Part shown: one piece after another, positions 8,678-15,788 of the stretch
Numbering within the stretch: position 1 is the stretch's first letter
Layout: each line of letters begins with the position of its first letter
NCBI GenBank assembly: GCA_016202435.1
Contig: JACQOR010000093.1
Span: 1-35,140 of the forward strand
Length of the DNA stretch: 35,140 bases
DNA from: Chloroflexota bacterium
GTDB taxonomy: Bacteria; Chloroflexota; UBA6077; SHYK01
Direction: 5' to 3'
The notes under the pieces: model-generated
What the model was told of the DNA's origin: nothing
Databases searched by the model: none
What the model saw: the letters and a program-made list of their open reading frames with translations, nothing else
Program-made: the position numbers and the translations under genes

Positions 8678-9430
8678 TCACTCCAACAGTAGCTCGCCAA
8701 TCGCCACTTCTCGCTGCCCTCCGTCCGCCATTTGAAGCACCAATGTGCCAGACGGAGTAACGTCCTCGATGACACCCTCGACCACGCCACGCGAGTCGGC
8801 GAGCTGCACGACCTGATGCCGACGCCACAGCAGTTTCCGCCACAGATCGAAAGCGTTCTGCCGCGCCACTGCCGGGTCGAGCGCTAGATACCGGCCCAGG
8901 AAATCCAAGACCAAGGCGAGAAGGCTTGCTCTGGAGCAGGTGCGCCCCAGCTCGGCTGACAGCGACGTGGCCGTCGCCGGGAGACCGGGGGCCGCCAAGT
9001 CGAGGTTGACATTGATCCCGATGCCCACGATCGTCGATGCCTCGCCGCCGCCTGCCAGGCTCTCGGTCAAGATTCCGGACACCTTGCGGGCGCCGAGCAT
9101 GACGTCGTTGGGCCACTTGACTTGTGCCTCGAGGCCCGTTTCATAGGCTATGGCCTGCGCAACGGAAACTGCGGCCATGCGGGTGAGATCGAGGGGCTCA
9201 AACGGCTCACGCAATACCAGCGAAAAGAGCAAACTTGTGCCCATCGGTGCAACCCAGTTGCGCCCCAGCCGTCCTCGGCCCGCGGTCTGCGCTTCGCTGA
9301 GGAAGACGGTCCGCGTTGGGCTTCCTTTGCGCGCAGCCGCCCTCGCGTCGTCGTTCGTACTCGTCGTAACCTGCGAGTAGCGCAGTGTCCAACCGGAAGG
9401 CACGGTCCATCGCCCCACGGAATCGGTCAA
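8678..9430 (-). CDS. birA: biotin--[acetyl-CoA-carboxylase] ligase (no DNA-binding domain)
   Basis: This enzyme activates biotin to biotinyl-AMP and attaches it to a lysine of carboxyl-carrier proteins. Visible motifs are TTSTND near the N-terminus, the biotin/ATP loop AGRGRLGRNW, KWPNDVM, and KVSGILTE followed by VGIGINVN. The C-terminal domain ends RGVVEGVIEDVTPSGTLVLQ-like. At 250 residues it lacks the winged-helix repressor domain of E. coli BirA, so it is a monofunctional ligase. The TTG at 9430 has no clear ribosome-binding site; GTG codons at 9418 and 9403 are alternatives. Confidence 0.92.
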   Translation of the reverse strand: MTDSVGRWTVPSGWTLRYSQVTTSTNDDARAAARKGSPTRTVFLSEAQTAGRGRLGRNWVAPMGTSLLFSLVLREPFEPLDLTRMAAVSVAQAIAYETGLEAQVKWPNDVMLGARKVSGILTESLAGGGEASTIVGIGINVNLDLAAPGLPATATSLSAELGRTCSRASLLALVLDFLGRYLALDPAVARQNAFDLWRKLLWRRHQVVQLADSRGVVEGVIEDVTPSGTLVLQMADGGQREVAIGELLLE

Positions 9431-9476
9431 GGCTAGATCGATCTCGGCTCAGCGAGGCTGCTGAGTCTTGGAGAGT

Positions 9477-10439
9477 CTATGCCAGGGTGGCAGCGCCGGC
9501 GGCAAGCAGCTCACGAGTCCGGCCGCCAGCCAGCACCTCGGTACGGCGGGAGTGCTCTTGCAGACCCTGACGCAGCTCGTCCACGAAGGTTTCCAGCATC
9601 GGCGAGCTGTCACGATGGGGGCGACGGACCAGCACCAGATTGACCTTCGGCCGGCCCTTCGGGGCTGGAATTTCACAAAGATACCGGCGCTCGAACTCGG
9701 CAGCCACGGCGCTATGCGCCAACACTGCGACGCCCCCGTGCTCCAGAGCCGACTTGATGCTTTCGATGAAGCCGACCTCCATGAGTACGCGCACGTCCGT
9801 GATACCTTGCTCGGCGAGGACTTGATCCGTTACTCGCCGGAAACTGAAGCCTTCTGGCGGGAGGACGAAGGACTCTTTGCTGAGGTCTTCCGCAGTCACG
9901 ACCGAGCAGTGCGCCAACTTGTGGTTTGGCGCACAAACAAAGACCAGCCGCTCGGTACCCACGGTCTCTACCTCGAGCCCGGCGGGCACCTCTCCGGCGA
10001 TGTGCACGCCGACATCGATAGCACCGGCGAGCGCCTCCTCGCTGAGTTCGTGAAGATTCGCGAGGCGAACCACGATCTCGGCGCCCGGATGGTCGCGCTT
10101 GAACCGGTGAATGATCGGCGGGAGCACGTGGCTTCCCAAAGCCATGGTCGTCCCCAGAATGATCCGTCCGGTCTCAGCGCGCGCCAACTCGTCAACCATC
10201 TTCTTGGTTTCCAGCGCAGAGGCCAGCACCCCGCTCGCCCAGCGGTAAACCACGGTTCCCGCTGGCGTCGGGACTACGCGCCGGCTGCGCCGCTCCAACA
10301 ATTGGATACCAAAGTGTCGTTCGACGGTTTGCACCTGCATGCTGACGGCGGGCTGCGTCATGAAAAGCCGCTCAGCCGCTCCGCTGAAACTCTCACATTG
10401 GACGACGGTGCAGAAGACCTCGAGATGTCGGAGATTCAT
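9477..10439 (-). CDS. LysR-family transcriptional regulator
   Basis: This 320-residue regulator has an N-terminal winged helix-turn-helix (MNLRHLEVFCTVVQ, then SGAAERLFMTQPAVSMQVQTVE, about 1-60) and a periplasmic-binding-protein-like effector domain (about 90-295). The HTH resembles the CbbR/CysB group. The ATG at 10439 has a strong GGGGGAG 5 bases upstream. It lies 46 bases ahead of birA on the same strand and could be co-transcribed with it. There is no divergent target gene, which is unusual for LysR regulators, so its target and ligand cannot be inferred. The C-terminus is extended and Arg/Ala-rich (RRTEVLAGGRTRELLAAGAA). Confidence 0.92.
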   Translation of the reverse strand: MNLRHLEVFCTVVQCESFSGAAERLFMTQPAVSMQVQTVERHFGIQLLERRSRRVVPTPAGTVVYRWASGVLASALETKKMVDELARAETGRIILGTTMALGSHVLPPIIHRFKRDHPGAEIVVRLANLHELSEEALAGAIDVGVHIAGEVPAGLEVETVGTERLVFVCAPNHKLAHCSVVTAEDLSKESFVLPPEGFSFRRVTDQVLAEQGITDVRVLMEVGFIESIKSALEHGGVAVLAHSAVAAEFERRYLCEIPAPKGRPKVNLVLVRRPHRDSSPMLETFVDELRQGLQEHSRRTEVLAGGRTRELLAAGAATLA

Positions 10440-10505
10440 TGCAACTCCCCCATAGGACTGAGCTCGGACCGAACGGCTCGAATGTTCGCGCGATCATAGC
10501 AAAGG

Positions 10506-11882
10506 CTACTTGCCACCGGCATCTCTTTCCGCGGCTTCTGGTGCCGTCCCCCGAGTCTGTTCCTCGGCCAAACCGTTCAGTTGGCTGACCCGCACGCGCG
10601 CTACCCTGAGTCCGTCGATTTCTTCGATGGCGAGCCGATGGCCGGCCACCTCAACAGCGTCCCCAACCGACGGACGCCGACCTAGCCGCCCAAAAACGAA
10701 CCCGCCCAGCGTGTCATAGTCACTATCGCTCAACGTCATATGAAATTGCTCCTCGACATCGGAGAGCAACGCGAGTCCGTCGACAAGCGCGGAGCCATCG
10801 GCAAGCCACTGGACCTCGGGAGGCTCGGCCTCCGCCTCGTCCCTCAGTTCTCCGGCGATACGGTCGAGCAGGTCGCGCAGGCTCACGATGCCCGCAGTAG
10901 CGCCATACTCGTCCACGACGATGGCCAGATGAGTTCGCTGTTGCTTCAGTTCAGCAAGCACCCGGTATGCGGGCATCGTCTCGGGGATGAAGAGAGGCGG
11001 GCTCATATGCAGTCGTACGTCGAAGGTCGCGTTCTCGGATCTCGGGACGGATAGCATGGCGACTAGATGCTTGGCAGAAATGACTCCAATGATGTTGTCG
11101 GGATTGCTTTCGTAAACTGGATATCGGGAATGCTCGTGGCGGCCCATGAGCTCTCCGAGACGGCTGAGACTCACACCGGCGGGGACCGCGACCATCTCGG
11201 TGCGGGGAACCATCACCTGGCGGGCGTGCAGCCCCGAGAAGTCGAGCGCGCGCTCAGCCATGTTTTCGGTGTCGTCCGCTGAGCCGTTCCCACCTCGGCT
11301 GGAGCGAATGAGGGCTTTCAGATCCTCAACCGAATACGCCTGATGGTGCTCCGCTTCCCAGCGCAGCCCCATGAGCCTCAAAAGCACATCGATGAATCCA
11401 TAGAGCAGCGCGATGAACGGACGAAAAGCCAGACCGACGAGATTCGTAGGCCGGACCGTCAAGAGTGCGGTCTCTTCGCCGCGCTGGAGCGCAATCATCT
11501 TGGGCAATTGCTCACCCAGGCTGATGTGCAGGAAGGTAATGATCGCGAAAGCTACCGCGATTGCGAGCCCGTGGGCAGTCAAGCCAACCACCTCAAGGGG
11601 CAAGATCGCGGCCAGCGGTGCTTCGAGGAGGCTCGCGACGGCCTCCTCCCCAACCCACCCCAGCGCGAGGCTGGCCATCGTGATGCCGAGCTGACAAGCG
11701 GAGATGAAGCGGTTGGGATCTTCGAGTGCCTTCAGCACGGCGCGCGCGCTCCGATTGCCCTGGGCAGAGAGCGCTTCCAGCCGCGTCTTCCGGGCGGTTA
11801 CCAGTGCGAACTCAGCTGCGACGAAGAATCCGTTCGCCGCGAGAAGCGCGAAGACTATGAGCAGGCGTAAGGGGATGTCCAT
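10506..11882 (-). CDS. HlyC/CorC-family membrane protein (CNNM domain, CBS pair, CorC_HlyC domain)
   Basis: This 458-residue protein has an N-terminal CNNM/DUF21 transmembrane domain (about 1-190, with FFVAAEFALVTARKTRL and the LGEQLPKMIAL block). A CBS pair follows (about 215-335; VMVPRTEMVAVP, then HLAIVVDEYGATAGIVSLRDLLDRIAGEL), then a C-terminal CorC_HlyC domain (about 350-435; DYDTLGGFVFGRLGRRPSVGD). Members of this family are linked to magnesium or cobalt efflux and related ion homeostasis; the older hemolysin name is misleading. The ATG at 11882 is divergent to the tRNA gene, sharing a 33-base gap with the AT-rich stretch ATAATATA. No partner gene clarifies its substrate. Confidence 0.92.
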   Translation of the reverse strand: MDIPLRLLIVFALLAANGFFVAAEFALVTARKTRLEALSAQGNRSARAVLKALEDPNRFISACQLGITMASLALGWVGEEAVASLLEAPLAAILPLEVVGLTAHGLAIAVAFAIITFLHISLGEQLPKMIALQRGEETALLTVRPTNLVGLAFRPFIALLYGFIDVLLRLMGLRWEAEHHQAYSVEDLKALIRSSRGGNGSADDTENMAERALDFSGLHARQVMVPRTEMVAVPAGVSLSRLGELMGRHEHSRYPVYESNPDNIIGVISAKHLVAMLSVPRSENATFDVRLHMSPPLFIPETMPAYRVLAELKQQRTHLAIVVDEYGATAGIVSLRDLLDRIAGELRDEAEAEPPEVQWLADGSALVDGLALLSDVEEQFHMTLSDSDYDTLGGFVFGRLGRRPSVGDAVEVAGHRLAIEEIDGLRVARVRVSQLNGLAEEQTRGTAPEAAERDAGGK

Positions 11883-11915
11883 TACTGGTGCCTGATCATA
11901 ATATACTTCGCCTGC

Positions 11916-11987
11916 GGGCCCGTAGCTCAGCGGCAGAGCGGTCGCCTTATAAGCGACATGTGGAAGGTTCGACTCCCTCCGGGCCTA
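11916..11987 (+). tRNA. tRNA-Ile with anticodon UAU
   Basis: A 72-base cloverleaf is readable. The acceptor stem GGGCCCG pairs with CGGGCCT (first pair G-U) and the discriminator is A at 11987. The D arm is GCTC/GAGC. The anticodon stem GTCGC/GCGAC encloses the loop CTTATAA, so the anticodon is TAT at 11948-11950. The variable loop is 5 bases. The T arm GAAGG-TTCGACT-CCCTC has one A-C mismatch in mid-stem (11965 with 11977). CCA is not encoded (CCC follows). The anticodon UAU reads AUA, which most bacteria read with a lysidine-modified CAU tRNA instead. Confidence 0.9.
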
Positions 11988-12107
11988 CCCTGATCGGCGT
12001 TCCCGATCGACTTGACGTCCCCTCACCTTTTGGGGAAGGGATCAGGTCGTCCCTTCGGGACACGTTCCTCTTGGACTGCCTCGAAGCACAACCTCCATGG
12101 AGTTGCT
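11988..12107 (+). other. structured spacer between tRNA-Ile and the GNAT-like gene
   Basis: This 120-base stretch has no gene but several inverted repeats. GATCGG/CCGATC occupies 11992-12008 (loop CGTTC). TCCCC/GGGGA occupies 12018-12036. GTCCC-TTC-GGGAC occupies 12049-12061. A long-range pair CCTGATC (11989-11995) with GATCAGG (12040-12046) excludes the first hairpin. None is followed by a T-run. It may be the tRNA 3' trailer plus the 5' leader of the next gene. It ends in GGAG five bases before the GTG start at 12108. Confidence 0.45.
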
Positions 12108-13142
12108 GTGAACCTCACGATCTGGGACCAGACAGACGCTTTCGCACAACTGGAAGCGCCATGGAAGGCCCTCTTCGACGCCTGCCCCGATGCGCCCGTT
12201 TTCTTGAGCTGGGAATGGACTTCCACCTGGTGGGCGCACTTCCAGCTGGATCGACAGCCGCACATCGTAACCCTGGGCGAAGGCGATGAGATTCTCGGGA
12301 TTGCGCCGCTCATGGTCGATCTCAGCGGCACACCTACCGTCCGGTTCATCGGCAGTACAGAGACGACGGACTACGCAGACCTGCTGGCTACGCCGCAGCA
12401 TCAAGGTCAAGCGGCGGACGCACTGCTGGACTGTCTCCGGGAGGCCGGCGAAAAGGTGGCGGTGATGCTCGAGCCGATCCCCGAAGAAAGCGTCTTGCTT
12501 CAGAACGTCGGCGCTCCGGGGCGCGAGTTCGCCGAGGCCAGAAAGGTGGAGCCCTGTCCCGCGGTTGTCCTCCCGGACACTTGGGAGGGCTACCTATCGA
12601 GTCTGAGCAGAACCGACAGACATGAGCTGCGCCGGAAGATGCGTCGCGCCGAAAGCTCCGGCGAGCTGAACCTCCGGGTCTTCCTCGATCCGGGCGGGCT
12701 CAGCGTGGCATTACCTCGCTTCTACCAACTCCATCGCTCAAGTGGCGACGTGCGCAAAGCTCAGTTCCTCGAGCCCCGCATTCAAGCTTTCTTCTCCGAC
12801 GCGATAGGCGCGCTTGCGGCACGTGGGTGGGTCCGTTTGGCGATGTTGAGCCTGAACGATGTGGAGATCGCCTCGGTACTTTCCTTCGACCGCGGCTCCG
12901 CGGTGGCGCTCTACAACTCGGGCTACGATGTGCAGTTTCGGGCCATTAGCCCCGGGATCGTCGTGATCGCACTGGAGCTCAAGGGCGCCATTGAGCGAGG
13001 ACGGTCCACGTACGACTTCCTCCGCGGGGATGAGCCGTACAAGTACGATTTCGGAGCTCAGAACCGGTTCGTCTGGAGCCTCGAACTTGGCACCGGAAAG
13101 AGCGCAATGCCCCACCACGGCGGTGCGGAATCGCACGAATGA
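12108..13142 (+). CDS. GNAT/FemAB-like acyltransferase (BioF2/CelD type)
   Basis: This 344-residue protein belongs to the FemAB/BioF2-like double-GNAT group (GNAT_acetyltransf_6). The N-terminal half has FLSWEWTSTWWAHF and a GEGDEILGIAPL block. The C-terminal half has YLSSLSRTDRHELRRKMRRAE, then a GNAT-like core (LAMLSLNDVEIASVLSFDRG, then YNSGYDVQF, then ISPGIVVIALELKGAIERG) and YDFLRGDEPYKYDFG. These proteins are often encoded with polysaccharide or cell-envelope genes and may acylate sugars; the substrate is unknown. The GTG at 12108 has GGAG at 5-base spacing. A longer ORF from 12012 was rejected because its extra N-terminus is non-family sequence. Its ATGA overlap with the glycosyltransferase suggests a shared job. 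Confidence 0.82.
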   Translation: MNLTIWDQTDAFAQLEAPWKALFDACPDAPVFLSWEWTSTWWAHFQLDRQPHIVTLGEGDEILGIAPLMVDLSGTPTVRFIGSTETTDYADLLATPQHQGQAADALLDCLREAGEKVAVMLEPIPEESVLLQNVGAPGREFAEARKVEPCPAVVLPDTWEGYLSSLSRTDRHELRRKMRRAESSGELNLRVFLDPGGLSVALPRFYQLHRSSGDVRKAQFLEPRIQAFFSDAIGALAARGWVRLAMLSLNDVEIASVLSFDRGSAVALYNSGYDVQFRAISPGIVVIALELKGAIERGRSTYDFLRGDEPYKYDFGAQNRFVWSLELGTGKSAMPHHGGAESHE

Positions 13143-14428
13143 ACGACCACTTGCACCTGAGAATCGCAACTCTCAGCGTCCACGCGTGTCCCCTGGCGCC
13201 ACTTGGCTCCTGGGAGACCGGCGGCATGAACGTGTACATCCGAGAGGTGAGCCGGCATCTCAGCGACCTAGGCGTGCACGTCGATGTCTTCACTCGGCAG
13301 CAGGGAGAGCACGTTGATGCCGTCGTCCCCTTGGCCGAGCGGGCGCGGGTCATTCACGTGCCGGCCGGTCCAGGCCGCTATTTGCCGAAGGATCGTGTCG
13401 TCGCGCATCTGCCGGAATTCATCTGCAACATGCGGGACTTCATTCAGAGTGACAACGCCGGATACGACGTCATCCACAGCCACTACTGGCTTTCGGGGCG
13501 AATCGCCGGCTATTTCAAAAGTGTCTGGCGCATTCCGATGGTGGCCATGTTTCACACGCTCGCTGAACTGAAAAACCAGGTTTCTCCGAACGATGACGAA
13601 CGTGAGAGCACAGTGCGGGCCGGCATCGAAAGGATGACTGTCGCGGCGGCGGACCGGGTCATCGCCTCAACGACCGTGGACCGGGGCCATCTTGAAGACT
13701 ACTACGAGGCAGACCGGGAACGGATCACTATCCTTCCCTGCGGAGTGGACCTTGACCTTTTCCACCCTGGCGACACGGACGCAGCTCGAGGCTCCCTAGG
13801 ACTGAGCGAAGAACGCATGATTTTGTTCGTCGGCCGGATTCAACAGCTCAAGGGCATCGAGGTGCTCCTCCGCGCGGCGCGAGCCCTGGTAGATCGTGCC
13901 GAAATGCCACCGTTTCAGGTGATGATCGTGGGGGGACGACCAAGCGGAGAGCGCAACGATCCGGAGATTCGGGAGCTTCACCGCCTCCAACGGCTCGTCG
14001 GAGAGCTCGGCCTGAATGATCGGATCCGATGGGCCGGCGCCATCGATCAGCGCGAACTCCCCCGGTACTACCAGGCGGCAGACGTCACAGTCGTCCCGTC
14101 GACCTACGAGTCTTTCGGGCTGGTGGCTCTCGAATCGATGGCTTGCGGAACCCCGGTCGTGGCCTCCAAGGTTGGGGGATTACTGGCGACAGTTCAGAAT
14201 GGCGAGAACGGATTCCTGATTCCCAGCCGGAACCCCGACGACTACGCCTGCCGAATTGCCGAGCTTCTCGGCCCGACCAAGCTGCAACAGCAGTTCGGAA
14301 CGGTGGCGAGGGAGCGAGCCACGCACTTTGGCTGGCGCCGCGTGGCTACTCAGCTTCTCGACCTCTATCAGGACCTGAGGGCTGCGCGTGCTCACGGGCA
14401 GGCGCCTACGACTGTATGGCAGAAGTAG
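13139..14428 (+). CDS. glycosyltransferase family 4, MshA/sucrose-synthase-like
   Basis: This 429-residue GT-B glycosyltransferase has an N-terminal acceptor domain starting SVHACPLAPLGSWETGG followed by MNVYIREVSRHL, close to the GGMNVYV signature of MshA-like enzymes. The C-terminal domain has the sugar-nucleotide region FVGRIQQLKGIEVLLRAAR and the retaining GT4 EX7E motif within YESFGLVALESMACGTPVVAS. A strict MshA (N-acetylglucosamine plus inositol-1-phosphate) assignment is not justified; sucrose-phosphate synthase-like or other envelope glycosyl transfers are equally possible. Its ATG overlaps the GNAT-like stop (ATGA). The pair may build a modified glycoside. Confidence 0.88.
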   Translation: MNDHLHLRIATLSVHACPLAPLGSWETGGMNVYIREVSRHLSDLGVHVDVFTRQQGEHVDAVVPLAERARVIHVPAGPGRYLPKDRVVAHLPEFICNMRDFIQSDNAGYDVIHSHYWLSGRIAGYFKSVWRIPMVAMFHTLAELKNQVSPNDDERESTVRAGIERMTVAAADRVIASTTVDRGHLEDYYEADRERITILPCGVDLDLFHPGDTDAARGSLGLSEERMILFVGRIQQLKGIEVLLRAARALVDRAEMPPFQVMIVGGRPSGERNDPEIRELHRLQRLVGELGLNDRIRWAGAIDQRELPRYYQAADVTVVPSTYESFGLVALESMACGTPVVASKVGGLLATVQNGENGFLIPSRNPDDYACRIAELLGPTKLQQQFGTVARERATHFGWRRVATQLLDLYQDLRAARAHGQAPTTVWQK

Positions 14429-14539
14429 CGGCGTGGCGATGACTCGTGAGAGGGGAACCCTGCTCGCCGTCCGGGCCCCTATTGCCTGCCCCACACCGAA
14501 GCCTTCATGCTCTTGCGGTTGAACTGAGAGGCGGGCACC

Positions 14540-15247
14540 ATGAGACTTGCGGATTTGCTCCACGACCTGCAGGAGGTCGACGCCCGGCTGGATGGCACCA
14601 GACGCAGTTTGGAACTGATCCGCCACCAACTGGGAGATCGGTCGAGCCTGGATTCCCCGACGCATGACTTGGCCCGCGCCCGCGAGGCCCTTCACCAGGT
14701 GGAAACCGCCGAGCGAGATCTCGAACTCCAGGCCGATAGCCGTCGGGCAAAAATGGTGGCGGACGAAAAGAAGCTGTACAGCGGAACGGTCACGAATCCG
14801 AAAGAGCTCGGCTCGCTTTCGGATGAAGTGAACCTCGAAAAGCGTGCACTGGATCGAACTGAGACCCGCCTACTCGAACTCCTGGAGGAGCGAGACGAGT
14901 CCACTCGTCGCGTGGCCAACCTACGGGCGGCCCTGGACCAACAGACCAAAGCATGGAACGAGGCGCAGACCCACGCCGCGGAGCGTGCTGAAGAACTGCA
15001 GGCCGCCGTCAGCAGCCTGCAGGAACGTAGAGACGCGCTGGCCTCCCAGGTGGACGCGCCTACCCGCTCGACCTACGACGCGCTCCGGCGTCAGAAGGGT
15101 GGAATTGCGGTCGCTGGTGTCCTCCAGCGAACTTGCCAGTCCTGCCATGTAGGGCTCACGCCCGCTATCGAGCAGAGGGCCCGGATGGGCGCGGAACTGG
15201 TCCACTGCCACAGCTGCGGGCGGATCCTCTACGTGCCTATCAACTAG
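14540..15247 (+). CDS. coiled-coil C4-type zinc-ribbon protein (CT398-like)
   Basis: This 235-residue protein has a long coiled-coil (about 1-180; heptads of Leu/Arg/Glu) followed by a C-terminal zinc ribbon, CQSCHVGLTP near 200 and CHSCGRILYVP near the end. The LYSGTVTNPKELGSL segment in the coiled-coil is a recognised conserved loop of this family (zf-RING_7). The family is widespread but its function is poorly defined; a nucleic-acid or protein scaffold role is only inferred. The ATG at 14540 has GAGAGGCGGG upstream. The 111-base gap before it (14429-14539) shows no gene or clear promoter. Confidence 0.88.
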   Translation: MRLADLLHDLQEVDARLDGTRRSLELIRHQLGDRSSLDSPTHDLARAREALHQVETAERDLELQADSRRAKMVADEKKLYSGTVTNPKELGSLSDEVNLEKRALDRTETRLLELLEERDESTRRVANLRAALDQQTKAWNEAQTHAAERAEELQAAVSSLQERRDALASQVDAPTRSTYDALRRQKGGIAVAGVLQRTCQSCHVGLTPAIEQRARMGAELVHCHSCGRILYVPIN

Positions 15248-15264
15248 GCTCGCGTAGGCTCGCG
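15245..15264 (+). repeat. tandem 10-base duplication over a stop codon
   Basis: The decamer TAGGCTCGCG occurs twice in immediate tandem (15245-15254 and 15255-15264). The first copy contains the stop codon of the zinc-ribbon gene. It lies just ahead of the mraZ promoter and may be a simple replication-slippage duplication. Confidence 0.8.
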
Positions 15265-15276
15265 CCAATAAAGTAA

Positions 15277-15305
15277 TTGCCCGGGAACACGTCTAGCCGT
15301 AAAAT
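15277..15305 (+). promoter_or_regulatory. sigma70-type promoter of the dcw cluster
   Basis: The sequence shows TTGCCC (15277-15282), a 17-base spacer and TAAAAT (15300-15305), a good match to the -35/-10 consensus. Transcription would begin near 15312, inside the MraZ box array, so MraZ binding would block initiation or promoter clearance. The array ends 10 bases before the preferred mraZ start. Confidence 0.7.
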
Positions 15306-15306
15306 G

Positions 15307-15340
15307 TGGGTGCTTATGGGGCAAAATGGAATAAAGTGGG
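15307..15340 (+). promoter_or_regulatory. MraZ operator: four TGGR boxes at 10-bp spacing
   Basis: TGGG at 15307, TGGG at 15317, TGGA at 15327 and TGGG at 15337 are exactly 10 bases apart. Characterised MraZ proteins bind direct repeats of TGGGN separated by 5 bases, the same 10-base period, just upstream of their own gene. Three boxes match fully and the third has A for the last G. The array lies directly downstream of the -10 hexamer, which suits repression. Confidence 0.82.
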
Positions 15341-15350
15341 GACCACGAAC

Positions 15351-15788
15351 GTGTTTCTGGGCGAGTTCGAACATGCAGTGGACGACCGGGGCCGCATTGC
15401 GGTCCCGGCGAAGTTCCGTTCTGGACTTGCGGATGGCATGGTGGTGACCCGGGGCATCGAACATTGCCTCATCGTCTGGCCAATGGACGAGTGGCGCTCG
15501 ATCACCGCAAAACTGCGGCAGTTCCCGCTTATGAACGCGGATGCACGTCGCCTCCTGCGCCTACTGCTGTCCGGAGCTACCGATGCTGCCCCGGACCGCC
15601 TGGGCCGGATCCTGATTCCCGCCTTTCTGCGCCAGTATGCCGGTCTTTCCGATATCGCAGTCCTCGTGGGCGTCCTCGACCGAATCGAAATTTGGAGCCG
15701 AGCCAACTGGGAGACCGAGCGCACAAGTACCGAAGCGGAAGGCTCGTTGATAGCCGAGCACCTCTTTAGCCTAGGCGTACAGCCGTGA
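15351..15788 (+). CDS. mraZ: transcriptional regulator MraZ
   Basis: This 145-residue protein is the first gene of the dcw cluster and its DNA-binding regulator. It has two SpoVT/AbrB-like domains: VDDRGRIAVPAKFR (about 10-23) and DRLGRILIPAFLRQYAGL (about 82-99), each with the conserved DxxGR and P..(F)R pattern. Starting at the GTG at 15351 gives the typical length and N-terminus (FLGEFEHAVD); an upstream GTG at 15306 would place the start inside the operator. The GGGGA ribosome site lies within the last box, so operator binding and translation start sit side by side. The stop overlaps rsmH by GTGA. Confidence 0.94.
   Translation: MFLGEFEHAVDDRGRIAVPAKFRSGLADGMVVTRGIEHCLIVWPMDEWRSITAKLRQFPLMNADARRLLRLLLSGATDAAPDRLGRILIPAFLRQYAGLSDIAVLVGVLDRIEIWSRANWETERTSTEAEGSLIAEHLFSLGVQP

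Noticed and set aside
12049-12061. GTCCC-TTC-GGGAC hairpin as a Rho-independent terminator
   Set aside because: The stem is only 5 bp and no T-run follows.
11888-12289. Plus-strand open frame running across the tRNA gene
   Set aside because: It includes the whole tRNA-Ile and overlaps the GNAT-like gene in another frame; not a protein gene.
13139-14428. Calling the glycosyltransferase MshA outright
   Set aside because: The GGMNVY-like signature is shared with other GT4 enzymes and no other mycothiol genes are in the window.
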